Assembly: GCA_947477745.1 (NCBI GenBank)
Contig: CANJUF010000005.1
Coordinates: 62,001 to 126,000 of the forward strand
Reading direction: 5' to 3'
Source: Sphingomonadaceae bacterium
GTDB lineage: Bacteria > Pseudomonadota > Alphaproteobacteria > Sphingomonadales > Sphingomonadaceae
Length of the DNA: 64,000 bases
Numbering within the stretch: the first letter of the stretch is position 1; each line of letters begins with the position of its first letter. Of this stretch, positions 33,476 to 42,663 are shown one piece after another. The notes below the pieces were generated by a model, which did not search any database, was not told the origin of the DNA, and saw only the letters and a list, made by a program, of their open reading frames with translations. The translations under genes and the position numbers were made by a program.

Positions 33476-35362
33476 ATGAACGTGCGAAAATATCTGGCTG
33501 GATTGTGCGCCGCTATCTTGACGCTGGTGCTAGCATCGGCGCCGCTGCGCGCCGAGACGCTGCTCGAAGCGGTCAACGGTTCGCCCGCCCTGATCGGCGA
33601 AAGCTATGCGACCGGCCTGCGGGTGTTCAAGGCGACCTGCGCCGGCTGCCATGTAGGCTCGACCAGCCGCGCCCCGCAGATCGCGGTGCTGCGCAATATG
33701 CCGCCCGCGACGATCTACCGCGCGCTGAGCGAAGGCGTGATGAAGCCGATGGCGGCAGGCTTGAGCGATGGCGAAAGGATCGCCGTCGCCGAATTCCTTG
33801 CCATGCGCAAATTGGCCGCCGCAGACACCGGACCGCAGATAAAGACCTGCGCCGCCGCGCACGCCGGGTTCGACCGCAAGGCGGTGCCCACTTACACCGG
33901 TTGGGGTTTCGATCCCTCGAACACGCATTCGGTCTCGGCCAAGGCCGCAGGCCTCACCCGCGCCGATCTCGGCAAGCTCAAGCTCAAATGGGCATACGGA
34001 TTTGCCGATTCCAACCGCGCCCGCTCGCAGCCTTCGCTGGCGGGCGGCGCTATTTTCACCGGCAGCCACAACGGCGAAGTGCTCGCGCTCGACCGGGCAA
34101 CCGGCTGCGAGCGCTGGCGCTATCAGGCCCGCGCCGAAGTGCGTACCGGCGTGGTGATCGAGCCTTGGAAAGGCGGCGACCGCAAGGCCGATCCGCTGGC
34201 CTTTTTCGCCGACCTTGCAGGCAACGTCTATGCCGTGCGCGCCTTTTCCGGCGAGCAGGTCTGGAAAATGCGCGCCGACACTCATAACGCGGCGCTCATC
34301 ACCGCCACGCCAGCGCTGCATGACGGCACGCTGTTCGTGACGGTGTCTTCGCTGGAGGAATCGTCAAGCGCCGACCCCGCCTATCAATGTTGCACCTTTC
34401 GCGGGTCAGTGCTCGCGCTCGATGCCAGGACCGGCAAGGAGAAGTGGCGGACCTGGATGGTGGGCGAACCGCAGCGCAGGCAGGACGAAACCGGGCGGGT
34501 CGAATACGGCCCATCGGGCGTCGCCCTGTGGAACACGCCCGCCATCGATGCCAGGCGCGGCCTGATCTACTTCGCCACAGGCGACAACTATTCGCAGCCC
34601 GCCACCGAACACAGCGACGCCGTGGTGGCAATGGAGATGGCGACCGGCAAGATCCGCTGGGCGCATCAGGCGATCGAGGGCGATGCCTGGAATGTGGGCT
34701 GCTATGTCGGCGGCGACAACTGCCCCGACGATGCCGGGCCGGATTTCGATTTCGGCGCAGGGGTGATCCTGGTGCGGAGCGCGGATGGCCGCGACCTCGT
34801 GCTCGCGGGCCAGAAGGCGGGCATCGCCTATGCCTTCGATGCCGATAGCGGTGCGCAGGTGTGGCAGCGGCGGGTTGGACGCGGCGGGCTGGCTGGCGGC
34901 ATACTGTTCGGCATGGCCGCGCAGAACGGCCGGCTGTTCGCGCCGGTCAGCGACTTCGGCGAGATTGCCGACAAGACTCACGCTGCCATGCCGGGGATGA
35001 ACGCCATCGACATTGCCACGGGCGCCCTGGCGTGGAGCGCGCCGATGGCCAACACCTGCAGCGCCGAGCGCAAGAATTGCTACCCCGGCATCAGCGCGGC
35101 GATCACGGCAACGCCGGATTTCGTGATCGCGGGCGGCGATGACGGGCGGCTGCGCGCCTATGCGCCCGAAAGCGGCGAAGTGCTGCTCGACATGGACCTG
35201 CTGCGCGCCTTCAAAACGGTCAACGGCATCGCCGCCAGCGGCGGCTCGATGAGCGGCGGGGCCGCGCCGATCGTCGATGGCGGGCAGATCATCGTCGCCT
35301 CAGGCTATGGCCACGCAATGAAGATGCCGGGCAACGTGCTTCTGGTGTTCGAGAAGCAATAA
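33476..35362 (+). CDS. Quinohaemoprotein: cytochrome c fused to PQQ beta-propeller (PVA-dehydrogenase-like)
   Basis: 628 aa from the ATG at 33476 (AGGGG 7 bases upstream; an ATG 6 bases earlier is possible). Signal peptide MNVRKYLAGLCAAIL... to PLRAE. An N-terminal heme c site CAGCH is at residues 55-59. A propeller follows, with repeated W-docking blades (ERWRYQAR, QVWKMRAD, EKWRTWMV, KIRWAHQA, QVWQRRVG, LAWSAPMA). Adjacent cysteines 305-306 (YQCCTFRGS) fit the vicinal disulfide over PQQ. Heme-first order and length match sphingomonad polyvinyl-alcohol dehydrogenase rather than ethanol dehydrogenases, where heme is C-terminal. A periplasmic oxidation of a secondary alcohol polymer or other alcohol is likely. 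No PVA hydrolase gene is adjacent. Confidence 0.88.
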   Translation: MNVRKYLAGLCAAILTLVLASAPLRAETLLEAVNGSPALIGESYATGLRVFKATCAGCHVGSTSRAPQIAVLRNMPPATIYRALSEGVMKPMAAGLSDGERIAVAEFLAMRKLAAADTGPQIKTCAAAHAGFDRKAVPTYTGWGFDPSNTHSVSAKAAGLTRADLGKLKLKWAYGFADSNRARSQPSLAGGAIFTGSHNGEVLALDRATGCERWRYQARAEVRTGVVIEPWKGGDRKADPLAFFADLAGNVYAVRAFSGEQVWKMRADTHNAALITATPALHDGTLFVTVSSLEESSSADPAYQCCTFRGSVLALDARTGKEKWRTWMVGEPQRRQDETGRVEYGPSGVALWNTPAIDARRGLIYFATGDNYSQPATEHSDAVVAMEMATGKIRWAHQAIEGDAWNVGCYVGGDNCPDDAGPDFDFGAGVILVRSADGRDLVLAGQKAGIAYAFDADSGAQVWQRRVGRGGLAGGILFGMAAQNGRLFAPVSDFGEIADKTHAAMPGMNAIDIATGALAWSAPMANTCSAERKNCYPGISAAITATPDFVIAGGDDGRLRAYAPESGEVLLDMDLLRAFKTVNGIAASGGSMSGGAAPIVDGGQIIVASGYGHAMKMPGNVLLVFEKQ

Positions 35363-35369
35363 CATTTTT

Positions 35370-35510
35370 CCCCTCCACTTCAGGGGAGGGGCAGCGAGAC
35401 TTGGCTCCAGGAAGTGGAGCGTAGCCGCAGCGGGGTGGGCATTGTGCATTTGGCACCGGGCTCGGCGTCAACTTTCCCACCCCCCGCCCCTCCCGCAAGC
35501 GGGAGGGGAG
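35370..35510. repeat. GC-rich interspersed repeat, family B copy 2 (long form)
   Basis: It begins with cccctccacttcaggggagg and the gcagcgagacttggctcc block, and continues through gcagcggggtgggc. It ends with cccctcccgcaagcgggagg, the same hairpin as in the other two copies. It lies in the convergent gap between the quinohaemoprotein and phoB. Confidence 0.85.
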
Positions 35511-35536
35511 CAGGTTACGTCAAATCGCGATCAGCC

Positions 35537-36223
35537 TCAACCCGCGTCCATCGCATAGCCCGCCGCGCGCACGGTGCGGATCGGATCGGGCTCACCAGCC
35601 CGGTTGACCGCCTTGCGCAGGCGGCGGATGTGGACATCGACGGTGCGCTCGTCGATGTCGCTGTCCATGCCCCAGACGCCGTCGAGGATCTGCTGGCGCG
35701 ACAGCACCCGGCCCGGCCGCTCCATGAAATAGCGCAGCAGCCGGAACTCGGTCGGACCGAGGTGGAGCGCCTCGCCGCCGCGGCGGACGCGGTGCGAGGC
35801 GGGATCGAGTTCGAGATCGGCGAAGTGCAGGCTGGTGCCGGTCAGCGAGGGGCGGCTGCGGCGCAGCAGCGCCTCGACCCTCGCCATCAGCTCGCGCGGG
35901 CTGAACGGCTTGGTGACATAATCGTCCGCCCCGGTCTTGAGCCCGCGGATGCGGTCTTCCTCCTCGCCGCGTGCGGTCAGCATGACGATCGGGATCGACG
36001 CGGTCTCGCGGTCCTTGCGCAGACGGCGGCAGACTTCGATGCCGGGCACCTGCTCGATCATCCAGTCGAGAATGATGGCGTCGGGATGCTGCTCGCGCAC
36101 CATCAACAGCGCCTCCTCACCATCGCCGGTGCTGCGCACGTCGTAGCCCTCGGCCGAAAGGTTCCAGGTCAACAGGTCGCAAAGCGCGCGGTCATCCTCG
36201 ACCACCAGGACCGAGGGGTTCAT
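35537..36223 (-). CDS. phoB: Phosphate regulon response regulator PhoB
   Basis: 228 aa OmpR/PhoB-type regulator. Receiver domain: acidic pair in VVEDDRALCDLL, phosphoacceptor D in AIILDWMIEQVPG, T in VMLTARGEE, and K in YVTKPFSPRELMARV. The C-terminal winged helix has the PhoB-typical GPTEFRLLRYFMERPGRVLSRQQILDGVWG (in pieces) and VDVHIRRLRKAVN. It activates phosphate-starvation genes after phosphorylation by PhoR. It overlaps phoU by 4 bases (ATGA) and is the last gene of the phosphate operon. Confidence 0.96.
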   Translation of the reverse strand: MNPSVLVVEDDRALCDLLTWNLSAEGYDVRSTGDGEEALLMVREQHPDAIILDWMIEQVPGIEVCRRLRKDRETASIPIVMLTARGEEEDRIRGLKTGADDYVTKPFSPRELMARVEALLRRSRPSLTGTSLHFADLELDPASHRVRRGGEALHLGPTEFRLLRYFMERPGRVLSRQQILDGVWGMDSDIDERTVDVHIRRLRKAVNRAGEPDPIRTVRAAGYAMDAG

Positions 36224-36915
36224 CGTTCGGCTCCCGCTGCCATGTCGCCCTTGTCGCGTTCGGTGCAGTATTCTCCGGTCGCGGCGAAATAGACCATTTC
36301 GGCGACATTGGTGGAATGGTCGCCGATCCGTTCGAGGTTGCGCGCCACGAACAAGAGCTGCGCCGCGTCGCTGATCGTGGCGGGGCTTTCCATCATGTGG
36401 CTGACGAGATTGCGGAAAATCGAATCGTAGAAATTGTCGACCTTGTCGTCGCGCCGGATCACCTCGACGGCAAGCTGGGCGTCGCGCGCGCCATAGGCAT
36501 TGAGCACGTCGCGCACCATCGACTGGACAATCTCGGCCATGGTCGGAATCAGTGTCAGCGGCTCGATCTTGCCGGCCCGCTCGAACTTGGTGACCCGCTT
36601 GGCGATGTTCTTGGCATAGTCGCCGATCCGCTCTACCACGCCCGAGATCTTGAGCGCCGCGATCACTTCGCGCAGGTCGTCCGCCATCGGCGCGCGCAGC
36701 GCGATGATACGCACCGCGAGCCGGTCAACCTCCGCTTCCAGCGCATCGATGCGCGGATCGTTGGCGATGACCACATGGGCCTTTTCCTCGTCGCGCTGCA
36801 CCAGCGCGTCGATCGAATCGCGGATCGCCACTTCGGCCAATCCGCCCATCTCCGCGATCAGGCCGCGAAGCTGGCTGATCTCGTTCTCGAAGGACTTGAC
36901 GGTATGTTCGACCAT
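36220..36915 (-). CDS. phoU: Phosphate transport regulator PhoU
   Basis: 231 aa, all helical, with the two PhoU three-helix repeats and metal-binding motifs: EVDRLAVRIIALRAPMADDLREVIAALKIS (in pieces) in the first repeat, RDDKVDNFYDSIFR starting the second, and FVARNLERIGDHSTNVAEMVYF at the end (E-R-x-G-D-H). It couples PstSCAB transport state to PhoR and keeps the regulon off when phosphate is plentiful. It follows pstB after 106 bases that include a hairpin, and overlaps phoB. Confidence 0.96.
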   Translation of the reverse strand: MVEHTVKSFENEISQLRGLIAEMGGLAEVAIRDSIDALVQRDEEKAHVVIANDPRIDALEAEVDRLAVRIIALRAPMADDLREVIAALKISGVVERIGDYAKNIAKRVTKFERAGKIEPLTLIPTMAEIVQSMVRDVLNAYGARDAQLAVEVIRRDDKVDNFYDSIFRNLVSHMMESPATISDAAQLLFVARNLERIGDHSTNVAEMVYFAATGEYCTERDKGDMAAGAER

Positions 36916-36992
36916 GTCCGTGTCTCCATCTTCCAGCCTGCCGGATGCGGGCGCATTGCAAGCTGGAAATGCTCAATCGCCGCACGTGCTCG

Positions 36993-37020
36993 GCCCAGGC
37001 TCGCCGAGGCGAGCCCGGGC
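36993..37020 (-). terminator. Intercistronic hairpin between pstB and phoU
   Basis: Twelve-base arms (gcccaggctcgc / gcgagcccgggc, one mismatch) around a 4-base loop lie 2 bases after the pstB stop. There is no T-run, so it may slow or stabilise rather than end transcription, lowering phoU-phoB expression relative to the transporter. Confidence 0.6.
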
Positions 37021-37021
37021 G

Positions 37022-37786
<765 letters not shown>

Positions 37787-37790
37787 CGGA

Positions 37791-38675
37791 CTACCACTTT
37801 ACCTCGAACCTGTTGCGCAGATAGATCGCCAGCCCGTTCATCGCCAGCAGGAAGGCGAGCAGGACGATAATCGCCGCCGAGGTGTTCTGCACAAACCCCG
37901 CGTCGATCTCGTCGGACCACAGGAAGATCTGCATCGGCAACACGCTGGCGGGCGCGGTCACGCCGTCGGGCGGGGTGGCGATAAAGGCGCGCATGCCGAT
38001 CATCAGCAGGGGCGCCGTCTCGCCAAGCGCGCGCGCCATGCCGATGATGGTGCCGGTCATGATGCCGGGCAGCGCAGGCGGCACGACATGCTGGAACACG
38101 GTCTGCACCGGGCTGGCGCCGATCGCGAGCGCCGCATCGCGGATCGAGGGCGCCACCGCCTTTATCGCGTTGCGCGAGGCGATGACGATCACCGGCATGG
38201 TCATCAGCGCAAGGGTTAGGCCGCCGACCAGCGGCGACGAGCGCGGCATGTTGAGGGTGTTGATGAAAACGGCAAGGCCAAGCAGGCCGAAGATGATCGA
38301 GGGCACGGCGGCGAGGTTGTTGATCGACACCTCGACAATATCGACCCAGCGATTACGCGGCGCAAACTCTTCAAGATAGACGGCGGCCAAAACCCCCAGC
38401 GGGAATGACAGTGCCAGCGTAACCAGCATGGTCCACAGCGATCCCTTGAACGCGCCCCAGATCCCGGCATTGACCGGATCGGTCGAATCCGAGGAAGTCA
38501 GGAACCGCCAGTCGATCCCGCTGATGCCGTTCTTCAGCATGATCACCAGCAGCAGGACGAGGAAGGAAACCGACAGGACCACCGCGCACAGTCCAAGCAG
38601 GCGGAAGCGCCGCTCGGCCGCATGACGCCTGGCCAGCAGCTTCTCCATCCGGGCGAGGATCACCGGATCAGTCAT
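37791..38675 (-). CDS. pstA: Phosphate ABC transporter permease PstA
   Basis: 294 aa with about six transmembrane segments, starting with [20 protein letters not shown]. The cytoplasmic coupling loop EAA-type segment is [39 protein letters not shown] (in pieces), the PstA/PstC inner-membrane component signature. [13 protein letters not shown] and [12 protein letters not shown] are PstA-typical. Its ATG lies inside the end of pstC (8-base overlap). Confidence 0.96.
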   Translation of the reverse strand: MTDPVILARMEKLLARRHAAERRFRLLGLCAVVLSVSFLVLLLVIMLKNGISGIDWRFLTSSDSTDPVNAGIWGAFKGSLWTMLVTLALSFPLGVLAAVYLEEFAPRNRWVDIVEVSINNLAAVPSIIFGLLGLAVFINTLNMPRSSPLVGGLTLALMTMPVIVIASRNAIKAVAPSIRDAALAIGASPVQTVFQHVVPPALPGIMTGTIIGMARALGETAPLLMIGMRAFIATPPDGVTAPASVLPMQIFLWSDEIDAGFVQNTSAAIIVLLAFLLAMNGLAIYLRNRFEVKW

Positions 38676-40041
38676 AGGCTTCCCTGAAGCGCCGTACGAC
38701 GCGCAGCGCGACGATGTTGAGCACCAGCGTCACCGTGAACAGAATCAGGCCCAGCGCGAAGGCCGAAAGCGTCTTAGGGCTGTCGAACTCCTGGTCGCCG
38801 GTCAGCAACTGGACGATCTGGAAAGTGACGGTGGTCATCGATTCAAGCGGGTCGAGCGTGAGGTTCGCCGCCGCGCCCGCGGCCATCACCACGATCATCG
38901 TTTCGCCGATGGCGCGGCTCACCGCCAGCATAACCCCGGCAACGATGCCGGGCAGCGCGGCAGGGATCAGCACGCGCTTGATCGTTTCCGACTGGGTCGC
39001 GCCCATCGCCAGCGAACCGTCGCGCATCGCGCTGGGAACCGCGGCGATCGAATCGTCGGCCATCGAAGAGACGAACGGGATGATCATTACCCCCATGACC
39101 AGACCGGCGGCCAGCGCGCTTTCGCTGGAGGGGTTATCGCGGCCCAGCGAGGCCGCCACATCGCGGATGAACGGCGCAACCGTGAGCGCCGCGAAATAGC
39201 CATAGACCACGGTCGGCACGCCCGCGAGGATCTCGAGCATCGGCTTGATCCAGCGCCGTGCGCGTGCCGAGGCATATTGCGTCAGGTAAATCGCGCTCAT
39301 CAGGCCAAGCGGGATGGCGACCACCATGGCGATCACAGCGCCAATATAGAGAGTGCCCCAGAACAGCGGCACCGCGCCAAAACTGTCGCCGATGTCGTCG
39401 CCAACTGCCGCGCCGGGGCTCCAGTGCGTGCCGGTCAGGAAATCGAGCGGGGAGACATGGCCGAAAAACAGCCCGGTTTCGTAAACCAGCGAGGCGACGA
39501 TGCCGAACGTTGTCAGGATCGCCACCAGTGAAGCGAGCAGCAGCAGCAGCATGATCGCGCGCTCGACCCAGGTGCGCGCCGGGAAATTGGCGCGCAGCCT
39601 CGAGAAACCCCAGGCGCCCCCGGCAAAGGCAAGGATCGCCACCACCACCGCGCCGATCAGGCTGTAACGGGCGTTGAGTTCACGGACCGGCCCGGCCAGT
39701 TCCTTGGCTATCGGGTAGAACGATCCGGCATCGGGGTTGTCCGCCAGCATGCGGGCTTCGGCGAATATCGACGCGCGCTCGAACCCGGCGGCGGGAAGCT
39801 GCTGCGCTATCGGCAGGGCCGAGAGCGCGCCATCGACCAGCGAGGGCATGATCGCGCTCCACACCAGCCAGCCGACCAGCGCGGGGACCACGATCCACAA
39901 GGCGAGATGGGCCGCGTGGTATTCAGGCCGCGACCAGGTCGAAACCCCGTCGCGGACGAACATGCGCGCCTTGCCGCGCGCGATGATCCAGCCGACTACA
40001 GCAAGCGCAACAAGCGCTGACAGGATGGCGAACTGGATCAT
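38668..40041 (-). CDS. pstC: Phosphate ABC transporter permease PstC
   Basis: 457 aa, longer than the roughly 320 aa enteric PstC. An N-terminal extension of about 130 residues has its own hydrophobic helices (FAILSALVALAVVGWIIA and ALWIVVPALVGWLVWSAIM) and a periplasmic segment, as is usual in alphaproteobacterial PstC. The permease core shows FFGHVSPLDFLTGTHWSPG, PLFWGTLYIGAVIAMVVAIP, the coupling loop SAMRDGSLAMGATQSETIKRVLIPAALPGIVAG (in pieces), and AVSRAIGETMIVVMAAG. Partner of PstA. Confidence 0.95.
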   Translation of the reverse strand: MIQFAILSALVALAVVGWIIARGKARMFVRDGVSTWSRPEYHAAHLALWIVVPALVGWLVWSAIMPSLVDGALSALPIAQQLPAAGFERASIFAEARMLADNPDAGSFYPIAKELAGPVRELNARYSLIGAVVVAILAFAGGAWGFSRLRANFPARTWVERAIMLLLLLASLVAILTTFGIVASLVYETGLFFGHVSPLDFLTGTHWSPGAAVGDDIGDSFGAVPLFWGTLYIGAVIAMVVAIPLGLMSAIYLTQYASARARRWIKPMLEILAGVPTVVYGYFAALTVAPFIRDVAASLGRDNPSSESALAAGLVMGVMIIPFVSSMADDSIAAVPSAMRDGSLAMGATQSETIKRVLIPAALPGIVAGVMLAVSRAIGETMIVVMAAGAAANLTLDPLESMTTVTFQIVQLLTGDQEFDSPKTLSAFALGLILFTVTLVLNIVALRVVRRFREAYD

Positions 40042-40057
40042 CGTGTGCCGGGCAATA

Positions 40058-41107
40058 TTACTTCAGGCCGGTGCCGTCCATCAGGGTCAGCTTGGTGATC
40101 ACCTCGGCGTTCTTCGCGCGGACATCGTCAGGCGCGATCACCATGCCCTTGGCCTTGAGGTAGCCTTCCGGACCCCACGCGTTCGGCCATTCGGCGATGT
40201 ATTCCTTGAGGCCCTTGATCGCGCCCAAGTGCGCCTTCTTGACATAGATGTAGAGCGGACGCGCCCCGGGATAGCTGAAATCGGAAATCGTCGCGTAGGT
40301 CGGGGCCACGCCCGACATCGGCACGCCCTTCAGCTTGTCCATGTTCTCTTCGAGGAACGAGAAGCCGAAAATGCCGATCGCCTTGGGGTTCTGGGCGATT
40401 TTCTGCACGAGCAGGTTGTCGTTCTCGCCGCCCTCGACATAGGCGCCGTCCTCGCGCACCGTGGTGCAGGCCTTCTCGTAGGCGTCCTTGTCGCTGTCCT
40501 TGAGCGCGGCCATCGCCGGATCGGTCTTGCAGCCAGCTTCGAGGATCAGTTCCTTGAGCGCGTCGCGGGTGCCCGAGGTCGTCGGCGGACCGTAGACGAG
40601 GATCGGCTCGTTAGGCAGCGAGGGATCGACGTCGCTCCAGTTCTTGGCGGTCTGCGGCTTTCCGAAAGGCGTGGCGGCGAGCGCCTTGTACACCTGCTCC
40701 GGAGTGAGCTTCATGTTCGGTCCGCCAGTGGCCTCGGCAAAGGCGATGCCGTCGATGCCGACCTGGATCTCGATGATCTCGGTGACGCCGTTCTTCTTGC
40801 AATCCTCGAACTCTGAGGCCTTCATCCGCCGCGAAGCGTTCTCGATGTCGGGATGCGAAGCGCCGGTTCCGGCGCAGAACAGCTTCATGCCCGCGCCCGT
40901 CCCGGTCGATTCGACGACCGGCGACTTGATGCCAGCGGCGCCGGCAACCTTTTCGGCGACTGCCGTGGCGAAGGGATAGACTGTCGACGAGCCGACCGCA
41001 CGGACGAAATCGCGCGCGCCGCCGCTGTCGCCGCCGCTGACCGAGCTATTGCAGGCGGCAAGCGCCAAAGCCGAAGCGGCAACGAAAACCGTAGTCCTGA
41101 TATTCAT
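40058..41107 (-). CDS. pstS: Phosphate-binding lipoprotein PstS
   Basis: 349 aa from the ATG at 41107 (AGGGGA upstream); longer readings run into the promoter. A lipoprotein signal MNIRTTVFVAASALALAAC puts C19 at the lipobox. VGSSTVYPFATAVAEK and STGTGAGMKLFCAGTG are the classic phosphate-binding loops, and YGPPTTSGTRDALKELIL the hinge region. It delivers periplasmic phosphate to PstCA. A strong Pho box lies 47 bases upstream of the start. Confidence 0.96.
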   Translation of the reverse strand: MNIRTTVFVAASALALAACNSSVSGGDSGGARDFVRAVGSSTVYPFATAVAEKVAGAAGIKSPVVESTGTGAGMKLFCAGTGASHPDIENASRRMKASEFEDCKKNGVTEIIEIQVGIDGIAFAEATGGPNMKLTPEQVYKALAATPFGKPQTAKNWSDVDPSLPNEPILVYGPPTTSGTRDALKELILEAGCKTDPAMAALKDSDKDAYEKACTTVREDGAYVEGGENDNLLVQKIAQNPKAIGIFGFSFLEENMDKLKGVPMSGVAPTYATISDFSYPGARPLYIYVKKAHLGAIKGLKEYIAEWPNAWGPEGYLKAKGMVIAPDDVRAKNAEVITKLTLMDGTGLK

Positions 41108-41154
41108 TCTAAGTCCCCTTTCGCGCCCATCTGGGCCGCTGGTATTGTGGTTGG

Positions 41155-41172
41155 ATGACACTTTTGTGACAG
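41155..41172 (-). promoter_or_regulatory. Pho box upstream of pstS
   Basis: On the minus strand CTGTCACAAAAGTGTCAT matches 16 of 18 positions of the PhoB consensus, two 7-base repeats CTGTCA(T/C) spaced by 4 A/T bases. It sits 47 bases before the pstS start, where a PhoB-activated promoter is expected. Confidence 0.88.
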
Positions 41173-41222
41173 TTTGATTACATTTCGGGCGCACCCGCTT
41201 TTGCCCGCCGACCGAGCCTTCG

Positions 41223-42554
41223 CTAGAAATCGAACTGGGCGCGCATGCCGATCGCATCGACGCCGTAGGAACGGTCGCCGCCGGCCGCCGGAATGAATGC
41301 CTTGGTGTACTGCATCCAGCCGTAATTGAGCAGGAAGCGGGTGTAGTCGGTCGGCGTCCAGACCACGCCGATCTGATATCCTGCCTGCTTGCCGCCGACG
41401 ATGCCGGCATCGGACAGGTCTAGCCGATCGTAGCGCAGGTTAAGCTCGACCGCGCCGATCCCGCCCTTGCCCACCGGGTTCTTCGGCCTGGTGCGATCGT
41501 AAGTGCCGTTCTTGTAGCCGCGCGCATCGCCCCCGGTGAGGAAATAACCTAGTTCCGCATAGCCGCCGAAGAATGTCGGGTTCGGTCCGCCCAGCCGGTC
41601 CACCTGCTGCCAGCGCGTCTCACCGACGGCGTGGAACCGCCCGGAGAGATAACCCAACTCGAGCCCGTATCCGGTCTCGGCAGTCGCATTGACGACGCCG
41701 GTATCGATGAAGCGGATATCGGCCGAGTGGATCAGCGGGCGCACGCGGTAACGCACGCCGCTTGAGCTGTCCTCGAGCTCGCGGTGGTGCGCCGAAGCGC
41801 CGATGTGCAGCTGGGCATCGCCAAGCTTGGGCATGAACACCACGCGGCCATCGACTGACCAGGAATTGTTCTCGTCATTGGCGTTGAGGTCATTGAGATT
41901 GTCGGTGAAAGCCCCAGCCTGAACCAGCAGCGGGCCTTTGGCATAGGCCAGGCTCGCCCCAAGGCGGCGCTCGAACCCGAAAGCCGTGTCCATCGCCGCG
42001 CGCTCGGTGAAGCTGGTGAACAGGTCGCTGGTCAGCTCTTCCATCGACCAGAACGGCTTGTGCTGGCCGAGCGTGAGAGTGACCTCCTTCGACGCCGCGT
42101 AAGTCAGGTACATGTCGGTGACATCGATGTTGCCGCTGTTCGCGACGTCGATCTCGGCGCGGTAGCCGAAACCGCCGGGCAGCGTGCCGTCGAAACCGAT
42201 ATAGGCGCGGCGCACTTCGTTGGAGAAGCCGGTGCTCTTGTCGGTAATGCCAGCGGGACGGCTGATCAACCCGGCATCGAGCTGCAGCCGGCCGCGCGGC
42301 TTGAAGCTCCAGCCGCCTTCGCCCTTGAACTCGGGCGCGCCTTTCCACGATGCCTGCACTGCGGGCGCCTTGGCCGCTTCGGCAGCGGCAGTCTTTGCCT
42401 CGCTGGCGGCGCTGGTCGCGGCAGCGGCGCTCGCCTGGGTCTGCGCCAGCTGGTTTTCAAGCTCGTCGATGCGCTGGGCCATGGCCGGGCTCACCCACGA
42501 AAGCGCGAGGCCCACGGCCAGGGCGCTTGCCGCCGTGCGATTTGGTCTTGCCAT
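41223..42554 (-). CDS. Phosphate-selective porin, OprO/OprP family
   Basis: 443 aa. Signal peptide ending SPAMAQ, then a short coiled-coil and Ala-rich region (IDELENQLAQTQASAAAATS...), then a 16-strand-type barrel with RGRLQLDAG, YRAEIDVANSGNIDVTDMYL, LGQHKPFWSMEELTSDLFTSF and a C-terminal Phe (MRAQFDF). The N-terminal coiled coil before the barrel is a feature of this family. It lies between phoR and pstS in the phosphate operon, so it is the outer-membrane phosphate (or polyphosphate) channel of the system. A weaker Pho-box-like site lies upstream. Confidence 0.92.
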   Translation of the reverse strand: MARPNRTAASALAVGLALSWVSPAMAQRIDELENQLAQTQASAAAATSAASEAKTAAAEAAKAPAVQASWKGAPEFKGEGGWSFKPRGRLQLDAGLISRPAGITDKSTGFSNEVRRAYIGFDGTLPGGFGYRAEIDVANSGNIDVTDMYLTYAASKEVTLTLGQHKPFWSMEELTSDLFTSFTERAAMDTAFGFERRLGASLAYAKGPLLVQAGAFTDNLNDLNANDENNSWSVDGRVVFMPKLGDAQLHIGASAHHRELEDSSSGVRYRVRPLIHSADIRFIDTGVVNATAETGYGLELGYLSGRFHAVGETRWQQVDRLGGPNPTFFGGYAELGYFLTGGDARGYKNGTYDRTRPKNPVGKGGIGAVELNLRYDRLDLSDAGIVGGKQAGYQIGVVWTPTDYTRFLLNYGWMQYTKAFIPAAGGDRSYGVDAIGMRAQFDF

Positions 42555-42609
42555 GCTTCCCCCGGCTTTTGCCTGTCTGACTTCAATGCGACGCCTCTAT
42601 GTCCGTAAC

Positions 42610-42627
42610 TTTGCACTATTGTGACAC
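42610..42627 (-). promoter_or_regulatory. Degenerate Pho-box-like site upstream of the porin gene
   Basis: On the minus strand GTGTCACAATAGTGCAAA has one good half-site (TGTCAC) and a poor second half; about 11 of 18 consensus positions agree. It is 55 bases before the porin start, a similar distance to the pstS box. Confidence 0.4.
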
Positions 42628-42663
42628 AGCGCTGCGCCGCTGTGGAAAAGCGTGGACCGCTGC

